64,000 nucleotides of DNA, taken from assembly GCF_947492555.1 (NCBI RefSeq), contig NZ_CANLNE010000001.1, positions 868,001 to 932,000 on the forward strand, in the 5' to 3' direction. The translations under genes were made by a program, and so were the position numbers. This DNA comes from an uncultured Roseobacter sp. (GTDB lineage Bacteria; Pseudomonadota; Alphaproteobacteria; Rhodobacterales; Rhodobacteraceae). The notes beneath the pieces are model-generated. The model made no database searches. It had not been told where the DNA came from and saw nothing but the letters and a program-made list of their open reading frames with translations. Positions within the stretch are counted from its first letter, which is position 1; each line of letters begins with the position of its first letter. Below are positions 35,644-44,623 of this stretch, one piece after another.

Positions 35644-36131
35644 AACCCAACCTCGGAGAGGATGAAGTCGGCAATTTCGCCTGTGTCGTTCAGATCAAAA
35701 ACCGGGCGATCCAGGGTAAGGGCCGTATCGCTGGCCACGGCGCGGATCGTCGGATCGTCCGGGGCGATGAGCGGGTTGCCCGTCTCCGCCCGATGCGCCT
35801 CGACCTTGGGATGCGCGTCGCGCTTGTAACCTTCGATCAGCACCAGATCGACAGGGCTGAGCTTGGCCAGCAGCGCGTCCAGCATCGGTTCGGGTTCTTC
35901 ACGCAGCTCATGCATCAGCGCAAAGCGCTTGCGCGAGGCGAGCAGCACTTCCGTGGCACCCGCCTGCCGGTGCCGGTAGCTGTCCTTGCCCGGCTGATCC
36001 ACGTCGAAAACGTGGTGGGCGTGCTTGACCGTGGACACGCTGAAGCCGCGCCCCGAGATCTCCGTGACGAGACGTTCCATCAGGCCGGTCTTACCTGCGT
36101 TTTTCCACCCGACAACCCCGTACAACTTCAT
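35640..36131 (-). CDS. mobB: molybdopterin-guanine dinucleotide biosynthesis protein MobB
   Basis: GTP-binding accessory protein for MGD synthesis, 163 residues. Walker A is GVVGWKNAGKTGLMERLV at the N-terminus, followed by STVKHAHHVFDVDQPGKDSY and VDLVLIEGYKRDAHPKVEAH, all diagnostic. Four-bp overlaps with mobA upstream and the moeA fusion downstream suggest translational coupling. The enzyme is dispensable in E. coli, but is here embedded in the cofactor operon. Confidence 0.93.
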   Translation of the reverse strand: MKLYGVVGWKNAGKTGLMERLVTEISGRGFSVSTVKHAHHVFDVDQPGKDSYRHRQAGATEVLLASRKRFALMHELREEPEPMLDALLAKLSPVDLVLIEGYKRDAHPKVEAHRAETGNPLIAPDDPTIRAVASDTALTLDRPVFDLNDTGEIADFILSEVGL

Positions 36132-36736
36132 AAAAGCGCCTCTGCACGGGCCAGATCCTCGGGCGTGTTCACATTGAAAAACGGATCGAATGTGGTCACC
36201 GGAAAAAGCGCCTCGCGACCCTCATGTGCATCGGTCCATAACACCACTTTGCGCAACCCGTCCTGCAAGGCCGCGCGCAGGTCATCGCGCAGAGCCACCG
36301 GCCAGAGGCCAAAGGTCGGGTGCCGCACCCGCCCCCGTGCGGGATCGGGCGTTGCGGAGAGGACCAACGGATGTGTTATGCCTTCGCTGGCCAGCAAGAG
36401 TTGTGGCACCAGATCGGCAGGAAAGAAGGGTGTGTCCGCCGCAGCTGTGACAATCGTCTCCGCACCCTGCGTCGCGGCCCAGTCAAGCCCTGCCAAAACC
36501 CCCGCCAACGGCCCTGCAAAACCGTCGATACTGTCGGCCAGCACTGGCAGGCGGTAGCGCTCAAAACGCGCCGGATCACCGTTGGCATTCAGCGCCAGCC
36601 CGGCCACCTGCGGTTCCAGCCGGTCGATCACACGGGTCAGCAAGCTTTGACCGCCAAGGCGCAACAGCCCCTTGTCACCGCCGCCCATGCGCGTGGCCTG
36701 ACCACCCGCGAGAATGACACCCAGTGGCTGCTTCAT
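36128..36736 (-). CDS. mobA: molybdenum cofactor guanylyltransferase MobA
   Basis: Attaches GMP to molybdopterin to make the MGD cofactor used by DMSO-reductase-family enzymes such as formate dehydrogenase. The 202-residue nucleotidyltransferase has the N-terminal GVILAGGQATRMGGGDKGLL loop, the TAAADTPFFPADLV metal-binding Asp segment and FFNVNTPEDLARAEAL at the end. It overlaps fdhD and mobB by 4 bp each. Confidence 0.94.
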   Translation of the reverse strand: MKQPLGVILAGGQATRMGGGDKGLLRLGGQSLLTRVIDRLEPQVAGLALNANGDPARFERYRLPVLADSIDGFAGPLAGVLAGLDWAATQGAETIVTAAADTPFFPADLVPQLLLASEGITHPLVLSATPDPARGRVRHPTFGLWPVALRDDLRAALQDGLRKVVLWTDAHEGREALFPVTTFDPFFNVNTPEDLARAEALL

Positions 36737-37620
36737 TCGGCGCTCTTTCGTCCGGCCCGGCGCGGCTCCAACGGCACGGTGGCCGGGTCCGTGTCACGGA
36801 TCAGGCGCGCCTCGCCCGACAGGCACACGAACCGCTGACCCTTCATGCGACCGATCAGCGTCAGGCCCACCTGCTGCGCAATCTCCACCCCCCAAGCGGT
36901 GAAACCGGACCGCGACGCCAGCACCGGAATACCCATCATCGCGGTTTTGATCACCATCTCGGATGTCAGCCGCCCGGTGGTGTAGAGGATCTTGTCATCA
37001 GCACTGACACCCTCCGACAACATCCAGCCGGCAATCTTGTCCACCGCATTGTGGCGTCCGACATCCTCCATGTAGACCAATGGTTTATCCTCGTAACATA
37101 GCACCGTGCCATGTATTGCCCCGGCCTCCAGATACAGCGATGGCGTCCGGTTGATACGCGCGCTCAGCGCATAGAGCCACGAGGTCCGCACCGCTGTTTC
37201 CGGCAGGTTGACGTCCTCCAGCCCCGCCATCATGTCCCCAAACACCGTACCGACGGCACAGCCGCTGGTGCGGGTCTTCTTGCGCATCTTCTCTTCGTAA
37301 TCTGTCTTGCGTGCCGTACGCACAATCACCGTTTCCAATTCTTCGTCGTAGTCCACGCCTGTGATCTCGTCAGACGCTTGCAACATGCCCTGATTGCGCA
37401 GGAACCCCAGCGCCAGATAATCGGGATAATCCCCGATGGTCATCGCCGTCACGATCTCCTGACCATTCAGGAAGATCGTGAGCGGTCGTTCCTCCACCAC
37501 CGTGGCGACAACGGCAGCCCCCTCTTGATCCGTCCCGGCGACGGCGCGGGTCAGCCGCGCTGCCTTGGGATCGGGCGCGATCAGGTAATCGCTGGTGTCG
37601 TCCAATTTGGCCAATTGCAT
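36733..37620 (-). CDS. fdhD: formate dehydrogenase accessory sulfurtransferase FdhD
   Basis: Transfers sulfur from a cysteine desulfurase to the molybdenum cofactor of formate dehydrogenase. About 295 residues; VEERPLTIFLNGQEIVTAMT, GFLRNQGML and YMEDVGRHNAVDKIAGWML are family segments. The essential-Cys region reads TRTSGCAVGTVFG, keeping Cys121 (E. coli numbering happens to coincide) but having Gly where the second Cys of the CxxC pair sits. The ATG is immediately preceded by GGAGG, so the true start may be the TTG two codons later, at ideal spacing. First gene of the Mo operon, divergent from azlC. Confidence 0.92.
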   Translation of the reverse strand: MQLAKLDDTSDYLIAPDPKAARLTRAVAGTDQEGAAVVATVVEERPLTIFLNGQEIVTAMTIGDYPDYLALGFLRNQGMLQASDEITGVDYDEELETVIVRTARKTDYEEKMRKKTRTSGCAVGTVFGDMMAGLEDVNLPETAVRTSWLYALSARINRTPSLYLEAGAIHGTVLCYEDKPLVYMEDVGRHNAVDKIAGWMLSEGVSADDKILYTTGRLTSEMVIKTAMMGIPVLASRSGFTAWGVEIAQQVGLTLIGRMKGQRFVCLSGEARLIRDTDPATVPLEPRRAGRKSAE

Positions 37621-37668
37621 CCTCCGCGGGGCTGAGCTACGCCTTGGCCGTAACTTTAGAAGCATCTT

Positions 37669-38403
37669 ATGCCCGCCACCACTCCCAAAACGCGCACACG
37701 TGCCTCTGCCTATTGGAAAGGCTTTGCGGACGGTGCCCCCTTCCTTCTTGTCGTGATCCCTTTTGCGATGCTCTTTGGCGTTCTGGCGACAGAAGCAGGC
37801 CTCAACGTGCTCGAAACACTGTCTTTTTCGGCTGTTGTCTTTGCGGGCGCTGCACAGTTCACTGCCCTGCAGCTGATGCAGGAAAACGCGCCAACGGTGA
37901 TCGTGCTCGCCTCTGCGCTGGCGGTAAACCTGCGCGTGGCGATGTATTCTGCCTCCCTGACCCCGTGGATTGGGGCCGCCCCTCTTTGGCAACGCGCAAT
38001 CGCCGCCTATTTCACCGTGGATCAGTCCTATGCCTGTTCCGTCGTGCAGTTCGAAAACGAGCCGCAGATGACTGTGCCGCAGCGCATGGCGTATTTCACC
38101 GGCGTGCTCAGCCCGATTGTGCCGATGTGGTATGTCAGCAGCATTCTGGGCGCCCTTGTCGGCACGCAGGTGCCCGACAGCTGGGCGCTGGACTTCGCCC
38201 TGCCCATCACCTTTCTGGCGCTGGTGGCCCCGATGCTGCGGACCGCCGCCCATGTGATTGCCGCCCTTGTCGCCATCATCACGAGCCTGCTGACCGCAGC
38301 GGTACCCTATTCGCTGGGCCTGATGATCGCGGGGACCTTGGGCATGATGGCCGGTGCCCAAGCCGAAATGCTGCTGGAACGCAGAAAGCTGCGCCATGAT
38401 TGA
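37669..38403 (+). CDS. azlC: AzlC-type branched-chain amino acid exporter subunit
   Basis: Large subunit of a two-component amino acid exporter in the inner membrane, 244 residues. ADGAPFLLVVIPFAMLFGVL begins the first helices, followed by the family segment SFSAVVFAGAAQFTALQLMQ and ALAVNLRVAMYSASLTPWIG. The following gene starts inside its 3' end (8-bp overlap) and encodes the AzlD partner. The divergent fdhD start is 48 bp away. The substrate is inferred from the family and may be wider than branched-chain amino acids. Confidence 0.9.
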   Translation: MPATTPKTRTRASAYWKGFADGAPFLLVVIPFAMLFGVLATEAGLNVLETLSFSAVVFAGAAQFTALQLMQENAPTVIVLASALAVNLRVAMYSASLTPWIGAAPLWQRAIAAYFTVDQSYACSVVQFENEPQMTVPQRMAYFTGVLSPIVPMWYVSSILGALVGTQVPDSWALDFALPITFLALVAPMLRTAAHVIAALVAIITSLLTAAVPYSLGLMIAGTLGMMAGAQAEMLLERRKLRHD

Positions 38404-38725
38404 CACCGGCACCCTCTGGATCGTGATTATCGGGCTTGGCATTGGCAGCTACGCGTTGCGGTTTGCCTTCCTGGGGATCGTGGGCGACAGGCCGATGCCT
38501 GCGTGGCTCCTGCGCCATCTGCGCTACACGGCGGTGGCGATGTTGCCCGCGCTGGTCGCCCCACAGGTCGTGTGGCCTGCTGCAACGGATGGTCAGGCGG
38601 ATCTACCGCGCATGACTGCTGCTCTCGTCACTCTTGTGGTCGGATTGCTCACCAAGAACGTGCTGGCGGCTATTTTTTCGGGCGCTGCCACGCTGTTTGG
38701 CATGCTCTGGCTTTTCGCGCTCTGA
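38396..38725 (+). CDS. azlD: AzlD-type exporter small subunit
   Basis: A 109-residue membrane protein with four predicted helices (TLWIVIIGLGIGSYALRFAF, TAVAMLPALVAPQVVWPA, MTAALVTLVVGLLTKNVLAA, ATLFGMLWLFAL). Its size, helix pattern and YALRFAF segment are typical of AzlD. The ATG overlaps the azlC stop. Together they form the exporter complex. Confidence 0.88.
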   Translation: MIDTGTLWIVIIGLGIGSYALRFAFLGIVGDRPMPAWLLRHLRYTAVAMLPALVAPQVVWPAATDGQADLPRMTAALVTLVVGLLTKNVLAAIFSGAATLFGMLWLFAL

Positions 38726-38732
38726 TCCGGGA

Positions 38733-39329
38733 TCAGCTCTGTGCCGCCTCAATGCCGTCGCGGACGTCGCCCGCATCGTTTTCGAAGTACCGATCGGTGA
38801 CCACGTCGGGCCGCGCTTCGATCTGGTTCATGAATTTAATCGGGTAAAAAGTGACCTGAATGTCCTCGAACCCCGGCACCTGTCGCAGAATGGATGACGT
38901 GGAATTGGTACAGAAGGCCCCTGCAACAGCCCCATTTTGACGCACCAGTTGCAATGCCCTCTCGGCCTGCTCCGGCGTCACAACGATTTCCTGGCTTACC
39001 ACGTGATGTGTGCTACGCGCATGGGCGCTCTTGTAGGCCTGCACCCAGGCTGGCGAAATCCCGTAGAGCACGTCGCCACGTTCGGCGACCAATTCATGCT
39101 GAAACGATCCTGCGGGATCAAAGATGACCTGTTGAGAGCCGGAGACCATCAAGGCAGTGTGGCCGCCGTGGCCGGTCTCATTATTCACCATGGTGAAAAT
39201 GGTCAGCTTGGGGGGCCCATTCGGCACATAGACCTTTGCCGCGATCTCTTCCGGGGACGCTTCAAATGCCGACGAAACTGCGCAGCCGGTCAGGGTCGCC
39301 AGAACGGCCAGTAACATCAATACACGCAT
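38733..39329 (-). CDS. lipoprotein, possibly with a permuted NlpC/P60-like fold
   Basis: A 198-residue lipoprotein: signal peptide MRVLMLLAVLATLTGCAVSS with lipobox LTGC (Cys16). The mature part has a His in TGHGGHTALMVSGSQQVIFD followed far downstream by a Cys in GAVAGAFCTNSTSSILRQVP. His-before-Cys is the order in circularly permuted NlpC/P60 (papain-like) proteins, but I cannot confirm the fold. It lies directly upstream of nothing obvious, 24 bp after the aa3 oxidase subunit IV gene on the same strand, so the two may be co-transcribed. Confidence 0.72.
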   Translation of the reverse strand: MRVLMLLAVLATLTGCAVSSAFEASPEEIAAKVYVPNGPPKLTIFTMVNNETGHGGHTALMVSGSQQVIFDPAGSFQHELVAERGDVLYGISPAWVQAYKSAHARSTHHVVSQEIVVTPEQAERALQLVRQNGAVAGAFCTNSTSSILRQVPGFEDIQVTFYPIKFMNQIEARPDVVTDRYFENDAGDVRDGIEAAQS

Positions 39330-39353
39330 GAAAAGCTCCTGCGGGAGGTCAGC

Positions 39354-39488
39354 TCAGGTAATGAAAATCGCCATCCAGACAATCAGCACGATGATCGCGA
39401 TGACGATCCGCGTGGTCCAGCGCATGAAGCCATCGAATGTCTTTTCCTGGGTGGTGATTTCCATTTCACCGTGATTGTGATCTGCCAT
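39354..39488 (-). CDS. aa3-type cytochrome c oxidase subunit IV
   Basis: A 44-residue single-helix membrane protein, too short for most ORF cut-offs. The N-terminal MADHNHGEMEITTQEKTFDG is followed by the helix segment TTRIVIAIIVLIVWMAIFIT. The HGEM...TQEKTF(D)GF pattern and length match the bacterial aa3 oxidase subunit IV (COX4_pro_2) of Rhodobacterales, which packs against subunits I and III. The other oxidase genes are not in the window, which is normal for this subunit. No strong ribosome binding site is visible. Confidence 0.87.
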   Translation of the reverse strand: MADHNHGEMEITTQEKTFDGFMRWTTRIVIAIIVLIVWMAIFIT

Positions 39489-39597
39489 TGCCGCAGTCCT
39501 TCTTTGAATACTTGATCAGCCCTAATGGATTCGCCGGGCGATGTCACCCATCCGCGCGTTCAATGCGCGCAGTGCGGTGACGGATTTGCCGCATGGC

Positions 39598-40059
39598 TCA
39601 ACTGTCTGTCGCAATGTCCTGCGCCAGGCGAAATCCGATCCGGCGCGCTTCTGTCTTCTCGGCAGGTTTCGGCAGGGCACGCAGCATGACGTTCAACTGG
39701 CTGACATGCTGCACCATTTGCGTGCGGCCCCCTGCCCCGTCGGTGCCGTAAAAGGTCACGATGTCGGGGTCGAAGTACCCCATGCCTTCGATCCGGAGCA
39801 CGCCCGCGTCACCGCCGGTGAACCCCATGGCAACTTCCTGTGTACTGTCCAGCTGTTCCTCGAAATTCTTGAGATAGAGGATAATGCGTTCATAGGCCCA
39901 TTGCGCGGGCGATTTCTGTCCAGTGGGTTTGCTGGCAATCGCGTCCGGCACGTCCACCTTTGTCGGCGCCGGGGTCTCCGGATCACAATGCACGTCGTGT
40001 CGGCGCGGCAATGCCGCAGCTTCAGCCGCCTCTGCCGAGGTTTCGATGTTTTCACCCAT
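39598..40059 (-). CDS. DUF6173 family protein
   Basis: A 153-residue cytoplasmic protein of unknown function. The N-terminal 50 residues are low-complexity; the conserved core begins at SPAQWAYERIILYLKNFEEQ and continues with MGFTGGDAGVLRIEGMGYFD and TQMVQHVSQLNVMLRALPK, which I recall as the DUF6173 pattern. It is 3 bp downstream of the MBL hydrolase gene and the last gene of the acyl-CoA dehydrogenase operon. No link between the functions is apparent. Confidence 0.75.
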   Translation of the reverse strand: MGENIETSAEAAEAAALPRRHDVHCDPETPAPTKVDVPDAIASKPTGQKSPAQWAYERIILYLKNFEEQLDSTQEVAMGFTGGDAGVLRIEGMGYFDPDIVTFYGTDGAGGRTQMVQHVSQLNVMLRALPKPAEKTEARRIGFRLAQDIATDS

Positions 40060-40062
40060 GCT

Positions 40063-41109
40063 TCACCCTTTACGCTGGTAGACCCATGCATCATCCGCGC
40101 CCCGGCTGCGCGTGGCAAGCCCATCTTGGTAGAGATGGCTCAGATGTGCGACCGCTTCGACCAGCGCCAGGCCGTATTCAGCCGGTCCGATTTTGCGTTT
40201 GAACAGCGGGGCAAAGCACTCCCCGGCGGACTTGGGCGTATCGAGATACTCCAGCAGGCGCTTCAAAGCCCCATGGTGGTTGTCGATCAACTGCCGCATG
40301 CGCATCGGCAGGCCGGTAAAGGGCAGCTTGTGCCCCCCGAGCACCAGGTGATCCGCGCGGGCAAGCCCTGCCAAACGTTCGCAGGCCTCCAGCCAGTCAG
40401 CAATCGGATCGGCCATCGGTTCCGTTGCATAGACGCCGATGTTGGGGCTGATCGAAGGCAATATCTGGTCGCCCGCCAGCACAAGATTGTCATCGCGACT
40501 CCAGAAGGTTGCGTGCTCGGGCGCATGGCCGTTGCCGATGTGGATGTCCCATCTGCGCCCGCCCATTTCAATCGTGTCGCCCTGCTGGATACGGCTGTAC
40601 CCAAGGGGCAGCGGCGCCACGACATCCGCAAAGTTGAAGGGCCGCTCGGATGCGCGCTGCTCCAAGATATCAGGCGCCATGCCAGCGTCGCGGTAAAAGG
40701 TCAGCGTTTCAGGCGACGGCACGGGCTGTTCATCGAGCGTCAGCATCCGCGCCATCAACCACGCCGTCCGCGTGGTGATCAGCTCCGCGCCATGGTCCGA
40801 TTGCAACCATCCGGCCAGACCGATGTGATCGGGATGATGATGGGTAACCACCGCGCGGCCAATCGGTTTGCCGCCCAGCGGGCCCGCCATCAGCGTCTCC
40901 CAGATCGCCTTGCTGCGTTTCGAGGCGAATCCGGTGTCGATCACCGTCCAGCTGTCGCCGTCATCCAGCGCATAGACGTTCACGTGGTCCAGCTTCATCG
41001 GCAGCGGCAGGCGCATCCACAACACGCCTTCTGCAACTTCTATTGCGTCACCTTCCGCCGGTGGCGTGTCCCATGGGTAGCGCAAGCCCTCTGGCGGTTG
41101 ATCTTTCAT
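40063..41109 (-). CDS. MBL-fold metallo-hydrolase
   Basis: A 348-residue beta-lactamase-fold hydrolase with the metal motif THHHPDHIGLAGWL, further metal-ligand segments in GNGHAPEHATFWSRDDNLVL (HxPEH) and LAGDQILPSISPNIGVYATE, and a C-terminal winged-helix-like end (MRQLIDNHHGALKRLLEYLD). It starts within the stop of the acyl-CoA dehydrogenase gene (TGATG). This class often hydrolyses thioesters, so it might be a CoA thioesterase acting with that dehydrogenase; this is inference. Confidence 0.88.
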   Translation of the reverse strand: MKDQPPEGLRYPWDTPPAEGDAIEVAEGVLWMRLPLPMKLDHVNVYALDDGDSWTVIDTGFASKRSKAIWETLMAGPLGGKPIGRAVVTHHHPDHIGLAGWLQSDHGAELITTRTAWLMARMLTLDEQPVPSPETLTFYRDAGMAPDILEQRASERPFNFADVVAPLPLGYSRIQQGDTIEMGGRRWDIHIGNGHAPEHATFWSRDDNLVLAGDQILPSISPNIGVYATEPMADPIADWLEACERLAGLARADHLVLGGHKLPFTGLPMRMRQLIDNHHGALKRLLEYLDTPKSAGECFAPLFKRKIGPAEYGLALVEAVAHLSHLYQDGLATRSRGADDAWVYQRKG

Positions 41110-42824
41110 CAAGCGGCCAGCTCATCCGGGCTCAGACTATAAAGCCCATCCGCCCCGGCTTGCGCATGTGCCAGCAGGCCAACATGTTCGGGCAGCAATC
41201 GTTTGATGTAGAACCGCGCCAGCGCCTCGCGTGCACCGCCCTGATCGGCCAGCGCGGCTTTGAGGTGCAGATACCCGCCCAACACGCGCGCAAAGGCGCG
41301 CAGATAGGGTACAGCACCGGCAAAACGGGTTGTCATATCCTGTTGCGCCACCAGCCATTCGGTCACCTCGCGCAAGCTCTCCGATGCCTGCCAGACAGGT
41401 TCCGCCAAATCCGGCAAGAGGCTACGGGCCTCTTCGGCACAGGTTTCGATCTCGTCCAGCAAACGCGCCGCCGCCTCGCCGCCATCCATCATCTTGCGCG
41501 CCACAAGGTCCATCGCCTGAATGCCGTTGGTGCCTTCGTAAATGGCCGTCACACGAACATCTCGGCTGAACTGCGCGGCACCTGTTTCCTCGATGAAGCC
41601 CATGCCGCCATGCACCTGCACACCGGTTTCGGCCACGTCCATTCCCGTCTCTGTACCGAAGGCCTTGGCAATCGGCGTCAGGAAAGCGGCGCGCGCCTCC
41701 CACTCCGCCGCGCCCGTGGCATGGGCCATGTCGATGGCCATGGCACAGCTGAGCGCGATCGCGCGGGCAGCAAAGGTATCGGCCTTCATCGTCATCAGCA
41801 TACGCCGCACATCGGCATGATCGAGGATCGTCCCGGTCCCGCCCTCCACCGTCGTCTTGCCCTGCTTGCGCTCCTGCGCATAGGCCAGCGCGTGTTGGTA
41901 GGCACCTTCCGCCACACCGATGCCCTGCCCGCCAACGCCCAGCCGCGCGTTGTTCATCATCGTGAACATCGCCGCCATGCCGCCCTGTTCGGGCCCGACC
42001 AGCCAGCCGGTGGCGCCGTCATACTGCATCACCGCGGTCGGCGATCCGTGCAGGCCGATCTTATGTTCAAGGCTCACGACCTTCACGCCATTGGCCTTGC
42101 CAAGGCTGCCATCTTCATTCGGGATGAACTTGGGCACAAGAAACAGGCTGATCCCACGGGTGCCCGCAGGTGCGCCAGGCAACCGGGCCAGCACCAGATG
42201 GCAGACGTTTTCTGCCACGTCATGATCACCCCAGCTGATATAGATTTTCTGCCCGGTAATCGCATAGGTCCCGTCGCCCTGATCTTCCGCCTTGGTCGAC
42301 AGCGCGCCGACGTCCGATCCGGCCTGCGGTTCGGTCAGGTTCATGGTCCCGGTCCACTCCCCGGCAATCAGCTTGGGCAGATAAAGCGCCTTAATCTCAT
42401 CGCTTGCGTGATGCTCCAGCGCTTCGATCTGGCCCTGGCTCATCAGGGGGGCAAGCTGCAGGGACAGGCACGCACCGCTCATCATCTCGTTCACGGCAGA
42501 GGTCAGCGTCATCGGCAGGCCCATCCCACCAAATTCGGGATCTGCCGCGATGCCGACCCAGCCACCTTCGGCAATGGCCTTCCAGCCCTCGGCATAGCCC
42601 GGCGAGGTGCGCACAACACCGTTCTCCAGCCGTGCGGGATGCAGATCACCGGGACGTTGCAGCGGCGCAAGCACCTCGTCACAGAGCTTGCCCGCTTCGG
42701 TCAGGATCGCCTGCGTGACATCCGATGTGGCCTCACCGAACCGCTCCGTGGCCTGAACCTGCGCAAAATCCACCACGTGATCAAAGAGAAAGGAAAAATC
42801 ATCGACCGGGGCGTGATAGGGCAT
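41109..42824 (-). CDS. acyl-CoA dehydrogenase (DmdC-like long form)
   Basis: Flavin-dependent dehydrogenase of about 571 residues, longer than classical ~390-residue forms. The N-terminus (MPYHAPVDDFSFLFDHVVDF) and a C-terminal extra domain (from about residue 470) are typical of the group that includes DmdC, the methylmercaptopropionyl-CoA dehydrogenase of DMSP degradation in roseobacters. MNLTEPQAGSDVGALSTKAE and TAIYEGTNGIQAMDLVARKM, with the catalytic Glu in YEGTNG, are conserved. The ATG used has GGAG 8 nt upstream; 15 more codons upstream lack similarity. DmdC itself cannot be told from fatty acyl-CoA paralogues. Confidence 0.88.
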   Translation of the reverse strand: MPYHAPVDDFSFLFDHVVDFAQVQATERFGEATSDVTQAILTEAGKLCDEVLAPLQRPGDLHPARLENGVVRTSPGYAEGWKAIAEGGWVGIAADPEFGGMGLPMTLTSAVNEMMSGACLSLQLAPLMSQGQIEALEHHASDEIKALYLPKLIAGEWTGTMNLTEPQAGSDVGALSTKAEDQGDGTYAITGQKIYISWGDHDVAENVCHLVLARLPGAPAGTRGISLFLVPKFIPNEDGSLGKANGVKVVSLEHKIGLHGSPTAVMQYDGATGWLVGPEQGGMAAMFTMMNNARLGVGGQGIGVAEGAYQHALAYAQERKQGKTTVEGGTGTILDHADVRRMLMTMKADTFAARAIALSCAMAIDMAHATGAAEWEARAAFLTPIAKAFGTETGMDVAETGVQVHGGMGFIEETGAAQFSRDVRVTAIYEGTNGIQAMDLVARKMMDGGEAAARLLDEIETCAEEARSLLPDLAEPVWQASESLREVTEWLVAQQDMTTRFAGAVPYLRAFARVLGGYLHLKAALADQGGAREALARFYIKRLLPEHVGLLAHAQAGADGLYSLSPDELAA

Positions 42825-42950
42825 TTCTTCGTCTCCATGCGGGCAGGCACCCGTCTTGGCAACAGGCATACTACCCTATAAGGGTCTTTGCCATCAAAGA
42901 TGAGCCGCATCGCCGCGCCCGGCAACCGAAACGCGGCGTCACGGAGCGCA

Positions 42951-43925
42951 ATGACAAACTCTCTCCCCCTGACGTTACAAGCCGACGCCCCTGGCATTGC
43001 AGAGGCGGCAGCGCTTTTTGGCGCGGGGCAGCTTGTCGCCTTTCCGACAGAGACGGTTTACGGGCTCGGCGCGGACGCCCGTAACGGCGAGGCCGTGGCC
43101 GCCATCTATGCGGCCAAGGGGCGTCCGAGTTTCAATCCGCTGATCGTACATCTGCCATCCGTGCGGGCCGCGCAGCGTTACGTGATCTGGACAGATGACG
43201 CGGACCGGCTTGCGCAGGCCTTTTGGCCCGGCCCCCTGACGCTGGTTCTGCCGCTGCGCGACGGGCACGGCCTGTCCAGTCTGGTGACCGCGGGGCTATC
43301 GACACTGGCTCTGCGCGTGCCGGAAAAAACCTCTGCGCAGGCGCTCCTTGAGGCTTTCGGTGGACCGGTCGCGGCCCCGTCGGCCAACCCATCCGGCAGG
43401 ATCAGCCCCACAACTGCGCAGCATGTTCTAGACGGTCTGGGGAACAAAATCGCTGCCGTGCTTGACGATGGACCCTGTTCGGTGGGCGTTGAAAGCACCA
43501 TCATCGGTCTGGACGGCCCGCCCGCGCTGCTGCGCGCCGGTGGTTTGCCTTTGGAGGCACTGGAAGCCGCACTTGGCACACCTCCGGAACGCACATCCAC
43601 GCCGGAAAACCACACGGACATTACCGCACCGGGGCAGCTACAATCGCACTATGCTCCCACGGCCCCACTGAGAATGAATGCCGACAATCCGCAACCGGGC
43701 GAGGTGTTTCTGGGGTTTGGCCCGATGGCCTGTGACGAGAACCTGTCAGAAAGCGGTGATCTGCACGAGGCTGCGGCGCGCCTCTTTGATCTGCTGCACA
43801 AGCTCGATGCACTTGGATTGCCGATTGCCGTAGCGCCAGTACCGACACACGGGCTGGGGCGTGCGATCAATGACCGGCTGGCGCGCGCTGCTGCCCCACG
43901 CCCGGAAAACCGCCAACCGAGCTAG
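42951..43925 (+). CDS. L-threonylcarbamoyladenylate synthase (Sua5 type)
   Basis: Makes the threonylcarbamoyl-AMP used for the t6A37 tRNA modification. The 324-residue protein has the YrdC-like domain ([39 protein letters not shown]) and a C-terminal Sua5 domain ([36 protein letters not shown]), so it is the long Sua5 form rather than TsaC alone. GGAG lies 5 nt before the ATG. It is divergent from the acyl-CoA dehydrogenase across 126 bp. Its end overlaps the convergent yqgE by 4 bp. Confidence 0.92.
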   Translation: MTNSLPLTLQADAPGIAEAAALFGAGQLVAFPTETVYGLGADARNGEAVAAIYAAKGRPSFNPLIVHLPSVRAAQRYVIWTDDADRLAQAFWPGPLTLVLPLRDGHGLSSLVTAGLSTLALRVPEKTSAQALLEAFGGPVAAPSANPSGRISPTTAQHVLDGLGNKIAAVLDDGPCSVGVESTIIGLDGPPALLRAGGLPLEALEAALGTPPERTSTPENHTDITAPGQLQSHYAPTAPLRMNADNPQPGEVFLGFGPMACDENLSESGDLHEAAARLFDLLHKLDALGLPIAVAPVPTHGLGRAINDRLARAAAPRPENRQPS

Positions 43926-44506
43926 GCGCGCCCAGCCGTGGAGGACAGGCCAAGCGGGTCGATCCCAAGGCTTTCCACAGTCTTTGACCATTTCTCGGCA
44001 GCGGGCGTGTCAAAAATCAGCCGTGGGCTTGCATCAGCTGTCAGCCAGCCGTTGCGCGTGATTTCCGCTTCAAGCTGCCCGGGGCCCCACCCGGCATATC
44101 CAAGCATCATCAGGGCGTTGTCCGGGCCACGATCACGGGCGATCTCTTCGAGGATATCCAACGTTGCGGTCATACCGAACCCACCCCCGACATGCAGGGT
44201 ATGCAGGCTGGACTGGTAGTCATCCGAATGCAGCACGAACCCGCGCCCGGTTTCCACCGGCCCGCCAAAATGCACCGGCATCGCCGCCGCACGTGGCGAC
44301 GGATCGATGTCCAATTGATCCAATACATCACTCATGCCGACATCGGTACTGGGCTTGTTAATGATTAGCCCCATGGCCCCCTTGTCGGAATAGGCGCAGA
44401 GCAAAATCACCGCCCGTTCGAAACGCGCATCTCCCATGGACGGCATGGCCACCAGCAGTGAACCCGTCAGATCAAGCGTTTCAGTCTGGATATCCGGTGA
44501 TCCCAT
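43922..44506 (-). CDS. YqgE/AlgH family protein
   Basis: A 194-residue member of the UPF0301/AlgH family: [59 protein letters not shown] and [16 protein letters not shown] are all signature segments. The biochemical function is unresolved; AlgH was first linked to alginate regulation in Pseudomonas. It is divergent from the DsbD-like gene and is not in an obvious operon. Confidence 0.92.
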   Translation of the reverse strand: MGSPDIQTETLDLTGSLLVAMPSMGDARFERAVILLCAYSDKGAMGLIINKPSTDVGMSDVLDQLDIDPSPRAAAMPVHFGGPVETGRGFVLHSDDYQSSLHTLHVGGGFGMTATLDILEEIARDRGPDNALMMLGYAGWGPGQLEAEITRNGWLTADASPRLIFDTPAAEKWSKTVESLGIDPLGLSSTAGRA

Positions 44507-44623
44507 GATCCAAGAATGACCCGCGCCCCGGTCCGGTGCAAGGACAATAGACCCGCAGGTGGCGAAACATGGCTAACCGGATCGTGACTTGGCATTTCAG
44601 CGCGGCTCAACCATATCAAAGGC

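Noticed and set aside
36733-38442. fdhD with a 270-residue N-terminal extension
   Set aside because: The extension lies antisense to azlC and has a low-complexity composition. FdhD similarity begins at the chosen start.
41043-42881. Long plus-strand frame opposite the acyl-CoA dehydrogenase gene
   Set aside because: Antisense shadow; the minus strand carries the conserved ACAD motifs.
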